From JAMXLO01 sp963832895 (GTDB taxonomy: Bacteria; Pseudomonadota; Alphaproteobacteria; Acetobacterales; Acetobacteraceae): DNA of 64,000 nucleotides. The position numbers and the translations under genes are program-made. Where the stretch lies: the NCBI GenBank assembly GCA_963832895.1, contig CAWHVQ010000014.1, positions 62,001 to 126,000 of the forward strand, written 5' to 3'. Within the stretch, counting starts at the first letter, position 1. The number at the start of each line of letters is the position of its first letter. This document shows, piece by piece, positions 24,054 to 34,333 of this stretch. Under the pieces are notes generated by a model. It made no database searches. It saw only the letters and a list, made by a program, of their open reading frames with translations, and had not been told where the DNA came from.

Positions 24054-25604
24054 ATGGAGCATATCGCCAGCCTCAAGGCCACATTGGCACGACTGGAGCC
24101 TGCGAAACTCGCAGGTCTCGGAGGCGTCGCGCTGGCTATGCTGGTGCTGCTCGGTTGGATCGCCACCCGATCCACCGAGTCCATGGCTCTGCTCTACTCG
24201 GGGCTGGATCCGGCCGAGGCAGGTCGTATCGGCCAGCGCCTCGACGAATTGAAGATCCCTTTCGAAGCCGGCGGCAGCGGCGACTCCATCAAGGTGCCTG
24301 CCTCGCAAGTGGCGCGGGTTCGCATGGAGCTGGCTGCCAACGGCCTCCCGCACCAGGCGGGGGCGGGATATGAGCTGCTGGACTCGCAGTCGCCGATGAA
24401 CATGACCTCGTTCATGCAGCGTGTGCAGCGAGTGCGCGCGCTGGAAGGCGAGTTGGCCCGCACCATCCTGACGCTCGACGGGATCCGGACCGCACGCGTC
24501 CATATAGTATTGCCGGAGCGCGAGAGCTTTTCGCGCGACGCGCCGCAACCCACCGCCTCGGTCGCCATCACCATGGTGGGCGCAGAGCGGATCAGCGCGC
24601 GCCAGGCCGCCGCGATACGCCTGCTCGTCGCCGGCGCGGTGCCACGACTGCGCCAGGAAGAGGTGTCGGTGGTCGACCCGTCTGGCGTCGTGCTGGCCGC
24701 CGATGGCTCGGACGCGATGGCCAGCAATCGGCTGGACGAGATCAAGACCAGCCGCGAGCAGGCGCTGCAACGCGCCGCCACAGAGCTTCTGGAGCCCTTG
24801 ATCGGCCGCGGCAGGGTCCGGGTTGCGGTATCGGTTGATGTCGACCCCACACGCGAGGTGGCGCGGGAAGAGAAATTCGATCCACTGTCGCAGGTCGAGC
24901 GCTCGAAGCAGAGCCAGTTGGACAAGGACAATTCGGACGAGACCAAACCGCGCGATCCGGTCTCGGTCGGGCAGAATCTGCCCAACCAACAGCAGCAGGG
25001 CGGCGCCGGGAAGACCACCACGTCCAGCTCGCACGACGGCCAGACCGTCAATTACGAGCTGAATTCCACCCACAGCGAGCGCGTTCGCGAGCCAGGCGAG
25101 ATCAGGCGAGTTGCCGTCGCCGCCGTTGTAGACGGCACGATAGACGACAAGGGCGAATATCAGCCACGGTCCAAGGAAGAGATGGACCGTATTGCCGCAC
25201 TCGTCCGTTCGGCTGTCGGGTTTGATGCGAAACGAGGCGACACGGTGACGGTGGAGACGATGCGCTTCATCGCGCCACCGGAGCCGGCGGCGGACGCAGC
25301 GGAGCAAACCGCACCCGCCACGCAGAACTGGCCCTTGCTGGCGGGCGCAGCCGTCGTCGTCGTCGTCGCTGCCGGTGCATTCCTGCTCCTGCGCCGCCGT
25401 AGGGCCCCCGCTCTGGCCGCACCAGTCGCAGCGGAAGCGCCAACGCTCGCAGTGAACGCGCCGCCCGAGCCGTTGCTGCTTGCCAGTGAGGAGACCTCGC
25501 CGCAGCGCCAACTGATCGCCGCGCTGCACCATGTCGTCGATACCCGCCACGACGAGGCGCTTGCGGTGCTGCGCGCCTGGATCAGCGAAAGCGAGGCCGC
25601 ATGA
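24054..25604 (+). CDS. fliF: Flagellar MS-ring protein FliF
   Basis: The 516-residue protein forms the MS ring. It has membrane helices near residues 22-40 and 425-445, the family motif LYSGLDPAEAGRIGQRLDE, RALEGELARTILTLDGIRTARVH-like ring-building motifs, and a cytoplasmic C-terminal tail that binds FliG. The start at 24054 lacks a strong ribosome site. It heads the operon fliF-H-N-P-G and overlaps fliH by ATGA. Confidence 0.95.
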   Translation: MEHIASLKATLARLEPAKLAGLGGVALAMLVLLGWIATRSTESMALLYSGLDPAEAGRIGQRLDELKIPFEAGGSGDSIKVPASQVARVRMELAANGLPHQAGAGYELLDSQSPMNMTSFMQRVQRVRALEGELARTILTLDGIRTARVHIVLPERESFSRDAPQPTASVAITMVGAERISARQAAAIRLLVAGAVPRLRQEEVSVVDPSGVVLAADGSDAMASNRLDEIKTSREQALQRAATELLEPLIGRGRVRVAVSVDVDPTREVAREEKFDPLSQVERSKQSQLDKDNSDETKPRDPVSVGQNLPNQQQQGGAGKTTTSSSHDGQTVNYELNSTHSERVREPGEIRRVAVAAVVDGTIDDKGEYQPRSKEEMDRIAALVRSAVGFDAKRGDTVTVETMRFIAPPEPAADAAEQTAPATQNWPLLAGAAVVVVVAAGAFLLLRRRRAPALAAPVAAEAPTLAVNAPPEPLLLASEETSPQRQLIAALHHVVDTRHDEALAVLRAWISESEAA

Positions 25605-26239
25605 TCCGCCGCTTCGTCCCTCCCGCGGTCGCCGCGTTCGGTGAGGGCCCCGACGCCGAATTGGCACAAACGCTGGCGCAGGCGCGCGATGACGGCTTCG
25701 CGGAGGGTCGCGAACTCGGTCAGCGCGAGGGCCATACAACAGGACTGCACGCCGGCGAGGCCGCGGCCACTGCGACCCATCAGATCGAGCTGGCAGCCTT
25801 GCAGGAAAAATCTGCGAAACACCAAGCTACGCTGGCAGTGACCACAGCGCTGGAGCAGGTTCTCGATGCGCGGTCGGCCGATCGGCAGGCACTTGAGCAC
25901 GCTACCCGCACCGCCATCGTGGCGGTCCTGCGGATGCTGTTCCCCACCCTGCTGGAACAGACTTCAGGTCAAGAAATCGCCGCCCTGCTGACCGAGGCGC
26001 TGACCGAGCGGGCCCCCGAAGCGCTAACGCTCCGCGCCCATCCCGACACGCTACGAGCCGTGGAGCAGCGCCTGCCAGGCGACCACGCCGCACAACTCAC
26101 GATGCAGGCCGATGCCGCGCTGCCATTCGGGACGGCCGAGATCGCCTGGACGGGCGGCGGCCTGAATTTCGATCCGACAGCGCTGCACGCACGCGTCGTC
26201 AATATCCTTGCCCCCGTCGAAAAGGAGCCAGCCACATGA
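25601..26239 (+). CDS. fliH: FliH-like export regulator
   Basis: The 212-residue protein lies between fliF and fliN, where fliH is expected. Its N-terminus has the GxxxG-type helix DDGFAEGRELGQREGHTTGL characteristic of FliH, followed by a coiled region and a C-terminal domain with RAHPDTLRAVEQRLPG and TAEIAWTGGGLNFD. FliH holds FliI in check and links it to the C ring. It overlaps fliF and fliN by ATGA at both ends. Confidence 0.8.
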   Translation: MIRRFVPPAVAAFGEGPDAELAQTLAQARDDGFAEGRELGQREGHTTGLHAGEAAATATHQIELAALQEKSAKHQATLAVTTALEQVLDARSADRQALEHATRTAIVAVLRMLFPTLLEQTSGQEIAALLTEALTERAPEALTLRAHPDTLRAVEQRLPGDHAAQLTMQADAALPFGTAEIAWTGGGLNFDPTALHARVVNILAPVEKEPAT

Positions 26240-26514
26240 GCGACGTCACTCCTCCCACAATTGTCGAGGACCGGCTCGCCTCTGTCATGGACATTCCGGT
26301 AACCCTCACAGTGGTACTCGGGGAGCGGGAGATCTCGCTTGGCAAGCTCTACGCTCTCGGGCGTGGCGCCGTCATCGAGCTCGACAAGCGCGTCGGCGAG
26401 CCGGTCGACATCTTCGTCAATGATCGCCTGGTCGCGCGCGGCGAGATGCAGTTGGGCGAAGACGGCAGACTGGCGGTGTCGATGACGGAACTCGCGTCGG
26501 TGGGTACCGCCTGA
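26236..26514 (+). CDS. fliN: Motor switch protein FliN
   Basis: The 92-residue protein is a compact SpoA domain: VMDIPVTLTVVLGEREISLG, LYALGRGAVIELDKRVGEPV and IFVNDRLVARGEMQLGEDG. It forms the lower part of the C ring. AAGGAG precedes ATG 26236; fliP starts directly after its stop. It is separated from fliM, which is in the divergent operon. Confidence 0.95.
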   Translation: MSDVTPPTIVEDRLASVMDIPVTLTVVLGEREISLGKLYALGRGAVIELDKRVGEPVDIFVNDRLVARGEMQLGEDGRLAVSMTELASVGTA

Positions 26515-27264
26515 ATGGCCCGTCGGCACCTTATAGCATTGGCGACCAGTATGGTCGCGTGGCTGCCAGCGAGCGCCATGGCCCAGAGCCTGTCGCTCAA
26601 CCTGGGCGCCAACGGCAACGGCAGCCTCGCCTCCAGCCTGGTCAGCATCGTGGCCATCACCTCGGTGCTGGCGATCGCGCCAGGCATCCTGGTTATGGGC
26701 ACCTCGTTCACGCGACTGGTGGTCGTGCTTTCCATGCTGCGTACTGCGCTCGGCCTCCAGCAGACGCCGCCAAACTCTGTGATCATCGCCCTGGCGCTGT
26801 TCCTCACCGGTTTCATCATGGCGCCGGCATTCGAGACCGCCTATCGCGAAGGCGTGCAGCCGCTGATCGACGGTACCATCACCGAGGAACAGGCATTCGA
26901 CCGCGGCACGCAGCCATTCCGCAACTTCATGACGGCCAATACCAGCGCGAAGGACATCGTGCTGTTCCGGGACCTCGCAGGCCTGAAGGCTCCCGACGCA
27001 CCGAAGGCCGGCGAAGAGGTGCCACTGCGCGTGCTGTGTTCGGCGTTCCTGGTCAGCGAGCTGTCGAAGGCGTTTCAGATCGGCTTCCTGTTGTTCCTGC
27101 CCTTTCTGGTGATCGACATCGTGGTGTCCTCGATTCTGATGGGCATGGGCATGATGATGCTGCCGCCCGTGGTGGTGAGCCTGCCGTTCAAGCTGATCTT
27201 CTTCGTCCTGGTCAGCGGCTGGGAAATGGTGGCTGGCTCGCTGGTGCGGAGTTTCGTGGCATGA
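26515..27264 (+). CDS. fliP: Export apparatus protein FliP
   Basis: The 249-residue protein has a signal peptide (about 1-23), then four membrane helices. Diagnostic stretches are GTSFTRLVVVLSMLRTALGL, QTPPNSVIIALALFLTGF and VSSILMGMGMMMLPPVVVSL. It builds the core of the export gate with FliQ and FliR. No fliO precedes it. It overlaps fliG by ATGA. Confidence 0.96.
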   Translation: MARRHLIALATSMVAWLPASAMAQSLSLNLGANGNGSLASSLVSIVAITSVLAIAPGILVMGTSFTRLVVVLSMLRTALGLQQTPPNSVIIALALFLTGFIMAPAFETAYREGVQPLIDGTITEEQAFDRGTQPFRNFMTANTSAKDIVLFRDLAGLKAPDAPKAGEEVPLRVLCSAFLVSELSKAFQIGFLLFLPFLVIDIVVSSILMGMGMMMLPPVVVSLPFKLIFFVLVSGWEMVAGSLVRSFVA

Positions 27265-28343
27265 GCACAACCGTGTCGCGTGCGGTAGCACGTCGCGATG
27301 ATGGTTCGCGGAGTCATGGGCCGCTGGAGAAGGCGGCGATCATCATGCTCGCACTGGATGAAGAACGCTCGCAGCGCTTGTTCGCGGAGCTCGACGAAGA
27401 CGCGATTCGCCGTGTCAGCCACGCGATGGCGCGGCTGGGGCGCATGCCGATGGAGCTGATCGAGCAGACGGTCGGAGAATTCCGCGAGGAGGTCGGCCGC
27501 ACCGGCAACGTACTCGGCACAGCCGAAGGTACCGAACGGATCCTGCTGCGCATCATGCCGCCCGAAAAGGTCGCCGAGATCATGGGCGGCATCAAAGGGT
27601 CTGACAGCGGCGCGGTATGGGACAGACTTGCCAACATACCAATCCCCACACTGGTGAATTATCTGCGCGACGAGTCGCCCCAGGCTGTGGCGATGATCCT
27701 CGGCCGGGTACCGCCGCAACACGCCGCCCGCGCCATGGCATCGCTGCCGGAACCTCTCGCCGATGAGGTCGCCTTGCGCATGGTGCGCATGGAAAGCATC
27801 CATAACTCGGTGCTGGCGGACATCGAGCAGACGCTGGAACGCGAACTTGTCGGTTCGTTGGGTGGCACCACAGGCCATGACAGCACATCGGTGCTGGCCG
27901 AGCTGCTCGACTGCTCCGATCGCGCGCTGGTCGCCCGTGTGCTGGCGACACTGGAGGAAGCGGAACCGGAGGCAGCAGCCCGGATCCGCAAAACGATGTT
28001 CACGTTCGACGACCTGGTGCGCGTCGATCCCGCGACGCTTGGCGTGCTGATCTCCGAATGCGCAGTGGAGAAGCTGGCCGTCGCATTGTCCGCCGCCACA
28101 CCGGCGATCCGCGAGTTGTTTCTGTCAGGCATGTCGGAACGTGCCGCGAACATGTTGCGCGACGAGATCGAGACGATGCCCACGCCACGAAAGAAGGCGG
28201 TGGAGGATGCGCAGGCGGAGATCATCCAGCTTACCAAACGCCTGGCCGAGGAAGGGCGGATCTTCCTGCTCGAGCATGGCGAGGAGTTCGAGCGATGCGG
28301 CTTAGCCATGTCGCCGTCTCCCTCCCCTCGCGCGACGGGGTGA
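27261..28343 (+). CDS. fliG: Motor switch protein FliG
   Basis: The 360-residue protein has the three FliG domains: N-terminal (LEKAAIIMLALDEERSQRLF), middle (DESPQAVAMILGRVPPQHAA, the FliM-binding EHPQ-like region) and C-terminal torque domain (MFTFDDLVRVDPATLGVLI, with charged residues that meet MotA). The last 20 or so residues (from ERCGLAMSPSPSPRATG) are coded by a GC palindrome at 28316-28352 and do not resemble FliG. It begins inside the fliP stop (ATGA). Confidence 0.95.
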   Translation: MSTTVSRAVARRDDGSRSHGPLEKAAIIMLALDEERSQRLFAELDEDAIRRVSHAMARLGRMPMELIEQTVGEFREEVGRTGNVLGTAEGTERILLRIMPPEKVAEIMGGIKGSDSGAVWDRLANIPIPTLVNYLRDESPQAVAMILGRVPPQHAARAMASLPEPLADEVALRMVRMESIHNSVLADIEQTLERELVGSLGGTTGHDSTSVLAELLDCSDRALVARVLATLEEAEPEAAARIRKTMFTFDDLVRVDPATLGVLISECAVEKLAVALSAATPAIRELFLSGMSERAANMLRDEIETMPTPRKKAVEDAQAEIIQLTKRLAEEGRIFLLEHGEEFERCGLAMSPSPSPRATG

Positions 28344-28352
28344 GGGTGGCGG
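28316..28352. repeat. GC-rich palindrome at the fliG 3' end
   Basis: CCCTCCCC and GGGGTGAGGG pair around CTCGCGCGAC, giving a strong imperfect hairpin that spans the fliG stop codon. It looks like a REP-type unit that has extended the fliG frame; it may also act as an internal terminator or processing site ahead of motB. Confidence 0.45.
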
Positions 28353-28389
28353 GCCGCCCCCGCAACTGCATCGTCATCGTGTGTCAGAC

Positions 28390-29241
28390 ATGAGCGGACG
28401 CAGTCGACGCGGCGGCCACGAAGAGGCCGGGCACGGCGGGCAGTGGAAGGTCGCCTACGCCGATTTCGTGACGGCGATGATGGCGTTCTTTCTGATCATG
28501 TGGCTGGTATCGTCCGCCACCGAGACGCAGCGCGCCGTCATCGCGAAGTACTTCAGCACCACGTCGCTGATCGACCTGCCCGCCGGCAACGGCGTGCTGA
28601 ACGGCGGCAAGTCGATGATCGACCAGGCAACGCAGAAATCCGAACGCCTCACTCCCAAAGGCCGGAGTGGCGATCCGCACGCACGCGACAACACCCAGAC
28701 CGCGCCGGCACCCGACACGCACGCCGTCCAGGACCGCCTGGAGCGCCAGCGCTTCGAGGCGTTGAAGGCCGAACTGGAACGCATGATGCGGCAGGGCGAG
28801 CTGCGAGATCTCGCCAATAATCTCTCGATTGAGATGACGCCGGAGGGGCTGCGCATCCAGATTTTCGATCGTGACGGCGAGTCGATGTTCGCGCCGGGGA
28901 GTGCCGATCCGACATCGCGGCTCTCACGCATCCTCATGGTCATCAGCCAGGTGCTCCAGACGGTGCAGAACAAGGTGATCCTCGCCGGTCACACCGACGG
29001 CCAGGTGATGCAGCGCGGCCTCTATACGAACTGGGAACTGTCCGCCGACCGCGCCAATGCGGTGCGCCGACAGCTCGAAGCCGATGGTCTGTCACCCAAT
29101 CGCACGGTGCGCGTCGAAGGCCGCGCCGCGATGGACCTGCTGCTGCCGCAGACACCCGCCGACCCGCGCAACCGCCGCATCGCCGTCACAGTGCTGCGCG
29201 GCGAAGCTGAAACTTCTTCGCAAGACAAATCGCCGACATAA
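28390..29241 (+). CDS. motB: Stator protein MotB
   Basis: The 283-residue protein has one membrane helix with the proton-carrying Asp25 (WKVAYADFVTAMMAFFLIMW) and a periplasmic OmpA-like domain (VILAGHTDGQ, NWELSADRANAVRRQLEADG, DPRNRRIAVTVLR) that anchors the stator to peptidoglycan. Asp plus an ordinary helix suggests a proton-driven motor, which is inference. A GTG at 28381 is an alternative start. motA is not adjacent; it lies at 35372. Confidence 0.93.
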   Translation: MSGRSRRGGHEEAGHGGQWKVAYADFVTAMMAFFLIMWLVSSATETQRAVIAKYFSTTSLIDLPAGNGVLNGGKSMIDQATQKSERLTPKGRSGDPHARDNTQTAPAPDTHAVQDRLERQRFEALKAELERMMRQGELRDLANNLSIEMTPEGLRIQIFDRDGESMFAPGSADPTSRLSRILMVISQVLQTVQNKVILAGHTDGQVMQRGLYTNWELSADRANAVRRQLEADGLSPNRTVRVEGRAAMDLLLPQTPADPRNRRIAVTVLRGEAETSSQDKSPT

Positions 29242-29271
29242 CGTCACCATGACCAGGAGACTTCGCATACC

Positions 29272-30589
29272 ATGAGCCTGCTCACCGCCATCGAACTCTT
29301 CGCTGGCCGGGCTTAATGCCCAGGCGAGCGCCCTGTCCAATATTTCCAACAACGTCGCGAACAGCTCCACCGTCGGCTACAAGGAAGCCGACTCGCAATT
29401 CGAGAGCATGGTCCTCGCGTCGAGTGCCACCGGTTCAGGCAACACGGCACTGGCCGGCGCCCAGGCCCTCACCGAGATGAACATCAGCACGGCGGGGCAG
29501 ATTCAGACCACCGGTGTGGCCACCGACGTCGCCGTGAACGGTGCCGGCTTTCTTGTGGTGAACGACAAGGTCGACAGCAGTCAGGGCAACTATCTGCTGA
29601 CGCGAGCAGGATCGTTCCGACCGGACGCCAACGGCAACCTGGTCAACACCGGAGGTTACTATCTACAGGGATTGCCACTCAACCAGGCTGGCGTGCCGGC
29701 CGGTACGGCCGCCGACACACTGAACGACCTGTCAACGGTCAACATCGCCAATCTGTCCGCTCAGGCCACACCCACCACGCAGATGACGTTCACCGCCAAT
29801 CTGCCGAGTGCAGATACCGCCTACTCTGCGGCACCTCCGGCGCCCTCGACCTCAACGGTGCAATACTTCGACCCGCTCGGCGCGACGCAGTCACTGCAAT
29901 TCTCGTTCACGCCAACGGTGCCGGCCACCGCGGGAAGTCCGCCCAGCAACACCTGGACGATGGACGTCTACGACTCGGCTTCGGCGACGCCAACCACCCC
30001 GGTCGGTACCGCAACGCTGGCATTCGAATCGACTGGTCCAAACGCCGGCCTGCTGCAATCGGTGAACGCAACAGCCGGCACCTACGACCCCGCCGCCGGC
30101 ACGCTCACCATCACGACAGGCAGCGGCCAGGCATTGCCGATCACCATCGGCTCACCCGATACGGGCGGCAGCATGACGCAGCTCGACGGTGCCTACACCA
30201 CGTCGTCGATCAGCAAGAACGGCAATGCGTTTGGCCTGCTGCAAGGCGTCACTATCGGCAATGACGGCCAGGTGGTTGCCTCGTTCACCAACGGCTCGAC
30301 GCGACCGATCTATCAGCTCGATCTCGCGACGGTACCTGCCCCGGATTCGCTGACCCCGGTTTCCGGCGGGGCCTACGCGCTATCGCCAGGAGCCGGCGTA
30401 CCACAGCTCTTCCAAGCGGGTCAGGGCCCCACGGGCACCACCGAAGGCGGTGCGCTCGAAGGCTCCAATGTCGATCTCGGAACCCAGCTCACCAATCTCA
30501 TCGAGACCCAGCGCGCCTACTCGTCGAACGCCGAGGTGATCAAGAGCGCGACGGACATGCTTGATGTCGTGAACCACCTGAGCGGCTGA
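29272..30589 (+). CDS. flgE: Flagellar hook protein FlgE, +1 frameshift as given
   Basis: The frame from ATG 29272 stops after 14 codons; the next frame continues with AGLNAQASALSNISNNVANS, VGYKEADSQF and the rest of a complete FlgE, including GSFRPDANGNLVNTGGYYLQ and the axial C-terminus NLIETQRAYSSNAEVIKSA. The break is at GAACTC (29293-29298). Reading GACTC instead restores MSLLTAIDSSLAGLNAQ, the expected start. The repaired length is about 438 residues. It overlaps flgK by one base. Probably a sequencing error; otherwise the strain would lack a hook. Confidence 0.88.
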
Positions 30590-32029
30590 TGTCCATCCAA
30601 GGAGCCATGCTGATCGCCGCCTCGTCGCTGGACATGTCCCAGCGACAGTCGGATCTGATCGCCAACAACGTGGCCAATGCGAGCACGCCAGGCTACGTGG
30701 AACGCGAATTGCCGCAGTCGGAACAGGTGTACGGCGGCGTCGGCATGGGCGTCGTCGCCGGCATCGTCCAGCGTCTCGGCGATGCGGTGGCAGCCGATGC
30801 CGCGAACCAGGCGAACGGTTCGCAGGCGTACAGCCAGCAGATGGTCAACGTCACTCGGCTCCTACGTGCAGACTGTTGGCCAGCCGGCGGACAGCAGTTC
30901 GCTGCCGTCAGTGCTGTCAGCGTTCCAGCAGGCGCTGACCACACTGTCGTCCACGCCGGACAGCACGACAGCGCAGGCGCAGACGGTCGCTGCGGCTCAG
31001 ACCGTCACCATGACGTTCAATAGTCTCGACACGGCGATCGCCGGCGCACGCGAGCAGGCCGACCAGGGCATCGCCTCGGACGTCACCTCGGTCAACACAA
31101 CACTCGACCAGTTCGCGCAGAACGAGGCCCAGCTCCAACAGGCAGCCGCACGCGGCGATTCGACCGCCCCATTCGAGGACACGCGCGCCAACCTGCTGGC
31201 CAATCTCTCGCAAAACCTGCCGATCAAGGTGTTCCAGTCAGACAACAACGCCATCATCGTCACCACCGATCAGGGCACGACGCTATGGGATGGCAGCGAG
31301 CACAAATTGGCCTTCAACGCCTCACCCAACATCGGTGCATCGCAGACCGCCGGCCTGTCCCCTGTCACGGTGGACGGGGCGCCGATCCAGATGTCACAGA
31401 CCGGCAGCATCGCCGCCAATCTGCAATTGCGTGACGGCACGTTGCCCGGGTTTGCCAATCAGCTCGATCAGATGGCCGGCAATCTCATCACCGCCTTCCA
31501 GCAGAATGACCCTTCGGTGACAGCCGGCCAGACCGGCGTTTTCACAGTGGCCGGCGCCGCGCTCGATCCGACCGACCCGTCCGCGATCTCCGGTCTCGCC
31601 GGGAAGATCCAGGTCAATGCGTCGTTGGATCCCACACAGGGCGGTCAATACTGGCGTATCCGCGACGGCGCACAAGCCACCGCCCAGGGGCCTGCCGGCG
31701 ACAACAGCACCGTGCTCGGCTTCGTCAATGCTTTGCAGCAGCCGCAGTCGTACGACACGACCACTGGCCTGCCGGGGAGCATGACGCTCAGCAATGCCGC
31801 ATCGCAAATAGCGGGCGTGCAGCAGGTCGCGCTCTCCACGTGGACCGATCGCAACACCACGCGGACCCAGCAGATGCAGGATGCGCAGTCCACGCTCAGC
31901 AACGCCACAGGCGTGAACGTGGACGACGAGATGCAGCGGCTGCTCCTCGTGCAGCACACCTACGAGGCCAGCGCACAGGTGCTACAGGCGGCAGCCAAAA
32001 TGCTCGACGCACTGAATGCCTTGAACTGA
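30589..32029 (+). CDS. flgK: Hook-filament junction protein FlgK, +1 frameshift as given
   Basis: The N-terminus (SSLDMSQRQSDLIANNVANA, STPGYVERE) is in one frame; from about 30850-30860 the protein continues in the next frame with LGSYVQTVGQPADSSSLPSV and reaches a typical FlgK end, EASAQVLQAAAKMLDALNAL. The repaired protein is about 479 residues. The shift lies around GTCACTCGGCTCC and is a net +1 (one base extra, or five bases lost). It is the fourth class of axial protein in this operon and lies directly after flgE. Confidence 0.85.
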
Positions 32030-32042
32030 CGGAGCGACGGCA

Positions 32043-33122
32043 ATGATTGGCGGCATTTCCACCTTGGGTTCCATGCTGCAGAACAACTGGCAGATCCAGT
32101 CGATGCAGACGCAGATGAACCAGCTCACGGCAGAGATCGCCTCTGGCCGCAAATCCGATCCGCTCGGCCCGCTCGGAGGCAACGCAGCACTGCTGTATCA
32201 GTTGCATGCCCAGTCGGATCAGCAGACCACGTTCCAGAGCACGGTCACCAATGCGCTCGGACGACTGGATGCGACGCAGACAGCGCTCAGTGCGGTCGGC
32301 ACCACCGTTCAGAGCATCGCCAACGATGCGCTCACTCCAAACTCGAGCGACGGCCAAGGCCAGTCGGTGCTCGCCACCGAGGCACAGAATGCCATGGCCC
32401 AGGTTATAAGCCAGCTGAACACACAGTATGAAGGCAGCTCGCTGTTCGCCGGCGACAACACGAACACCGCACCAATGCAGGCGGCAGATTCCGCCGGCGG
32501 CCCGCTGGCGACGGTGAACAGCGTTCTGGCGTCGGCGGTCAGCGCCAAAGGTGGGCCACTGACGGCAAGCGACATAAGCAACTTCATTAGCGGTCCGAAC
32601 GGGCTTGCCAGTGTGTTCAGCAACACCAACAGCAACCCGGCGCTGAACTACAGCGGATCGTTCTATACCGCTGCCGATGACGGCAAGCCGACCACGGTGC
32701 TGATCGGCGCGACCCAGACCATGCAATACAACGTCAAGGCCAACCAACAGGGATTTCGCGACCTGATGCAAGGTCTGTCGATGCTGACCATGCTTGGAGC
32801 CCCGTCGAGCCAGCTCGACGACAGCGCCAAGGCTGCCTTGCAGACTCAGGCCAGTTCCCTGATCGGCCAGGCGCAGAATGAGCTGACGACGCAGCAGGGC
32901 TTGCTGGGCGTCACCCAGGCGAGCCTGCAGAATGTTGCCGACCAGCAGCAGGCGGCGGCGAACGCCACACAAAATCAGATTCTGGGCTTCGAACAGGCCG
33001 ACACCACCGCCGATGCCACAACGCTGTCGACATTGCAGACGCAGCTGCAGGCAACCTACGCGCTCACCGCACAGATCTCTCAGCTTACGCTGACGCACTA
33101 CCTGCCCACGTTGATGGGCTGA
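32043..33122 (+). CDS. flgL: Hook-filament junction protein FlgL
   Basis: The 359-residue protein joins the filament to FlgK. It has a flagellin-like N-terminus (MQTQMNQLTAEIASGRKSD), the LFAGDNTNTAPM stretch common in FlgL and a helical end (LQTQLQATYALTAQISQLTL). A GGAG site precedes ATG 32043. It is the usual partner downstream of flgK and is likely handled by the FlgN-like chaperone at 10026. Confidence 0.88.
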   Translation: MIGGISTLGSMLQNNWQIQSMQTQMNQLTAEIASGRKSDPLGPLGGNAALLYQLHAQSDQQTTFQSTVTNALGRLDATQTALSAVGTTVQSIANDALTPNSSDGQGQSVLATEAQNAMAQVISQLNTQYEGSSLFAGDNTNTAPMQAADSAGGPLATVNSVLASAVSAKGGPLTASDISNFISGPNGLASVFSNTNSNPALNYSGSFYTAADDGKPTTVLIGATQTMQYNVKANQQGFRDLMQGLSMLTMLGAPSSQLDDSAKAALQTQASSLIGQAQNELTTQQGLLGVTQASLQNVADQQQAAANATQNQILGFEQADTTADATTLSTLQTQLQATYALTAQISQLTLTHYLPTLMG

Positions 33123-33142
33123 ACGAGGTGGAGGCGCACCTG

Positions 33143-34265
33143 ATGAGACAACGTCTGACGATCAAGCGCGTGGCGATCGGTGCTGCCGCTGGTCTGCTCC
33201 TCCTCGTCACTTCTGCTCAGGCCCAGATCAAGCTGCGCGACCTCGTGTCGATCGAAGGCGTCCGCAGCAACCAGCTTGTGGGTTATGGCCTGGTGGTCGG
33301 TCTGCAATTGACCGGCGACACCCTGCGCAACTCGCAGTTCACCCAGCAGTCGCTGAGCGCAATGCTGGAGCGGATGGGCGTCAACGTGAACGGCCTGCAA
33401 TTGCAGACCCGCAACACCGCGGCCGTCGTGGTGACGGCAACGCTGCCGGCGTTCGCGCGGCAAGGCTCGCCGCTCGATGTGCAGGTCTCCTCGCTGGGCG
33501 ATGCCAAGTCGCTGATCGGCGGTACGTTGATGGTTACGCCACTGATGGGTGCCGACGGCGAGGTTTATGCCGTCGCGCAAGGCCCGGTGGTGGTCGGCGG
33601 AATTGTCATCGCCGGCGCTGGGCAGGTTATCAAGCAAGGCGTGCAGACCGCGGGGCGCGTTCCCGGCGGTGCCACCGTCGAACGCGAGATAGCCAACACG
33701 CTGGACGATCTCGGATCGGTCCGCCTCGCGCTACGCTCGCCCGACTTCACCACGGCGACGCGCATGGAGCAGGCGATCAACGCGCGGTTTGGCGAAGGCA
33801 CCGCCGTCGCGTCCGATCTCGGCACCGTGGATCTGCACGTTCCGCCGGCTTTCACCCACCGCGTGACCGAACTTCTGGCGCAGGTGGAACTCATCGAGGT
33901 GAGACCCGAGAACTCCCGCCCGCGTGGTGATCGACGAGAAGAGCGGCACGATCGTGGTCGGCGCCGAGGTCAAGGTGGATCCGGTGGCAATCACCCACGG
34001 CAACCTCACGGTCCGGGTGACCGAGACGCCTCAGGTCAGTCAGCCTGGGCCGTTTTCCAACGGTCAGACGGTCGTGGTCCCCAACACCGAGATCGACGTG
34101 AATACGCACGCGGATCGCGGGCTCCGCATGCTGTCGCGCAGTGTCACGCTGCGCGAACTGGTGGATGGGCTGAACGCATTGGGCCTCGGCCCGCGTGATC
34201 TGATCCAGGTGCTGAACGCGCTGCGTGCCTCAGGCGCACTGCACGCGGAGCTTGATTTCATCTGA
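33143..34265 (+). CDS. flgI: Flagellar P-ring protein FlgI, +1 frameshift as given
   Basis: A signal peptide (about 1-32, ending SAQAQ) is followed by IKLRDLVSIEGVRSNQLVGY and a typical FlgI body in one frame up to about 33910. The remainder (VVIDEKSGTIVVGAEVKVDP to ALHAELDFI) is in the next frame. The break is at GAACTC (33910-33915); GACTC would give PETPARVVIDEKSG, the family consensus. The repaired length is about 373 residues. ATG 33143 follows GGAGG. FlgI forms the periplasmic bushing around the rod. Confidence 0.9.
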
Positions 34266-34282
34266 CGGAGCATAGCGCTTCC

Positions 34283-34316
34283 CCTCGCTTCGCAGGGAGG
34301 GGGAGAGGAAGCGAGG
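34283..34316. terminator. Hairpin between convergent flgI and SLT genes
   Basis: CCTCGCTTC (34283-34291) and GAAGCGAGG (34308-34316) form a perfect 9-bp stem followed by TCTTT on the plus strand. It lies between converging genes and is the likely end of the long fliF-flgI operon. Confidence 0.6.
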
Positions 34317-34333
34317 TCTTTCCCGGGTTAAGC

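Noticed and set aside
23739..25739. Long minus-strand open frame opposite fliF
   Set aside because: Low-complexity Arg/His/Gln-rich translation covering fliF; no start context and no similarity.
26559..27260. Long N-terminal extension of fliG through the fliP region
   Set aside because: The extension is an out-of-frame reading of fliP, Arg/His-rich and without similarity; the ATGA overlap at 27261 marks the true start.
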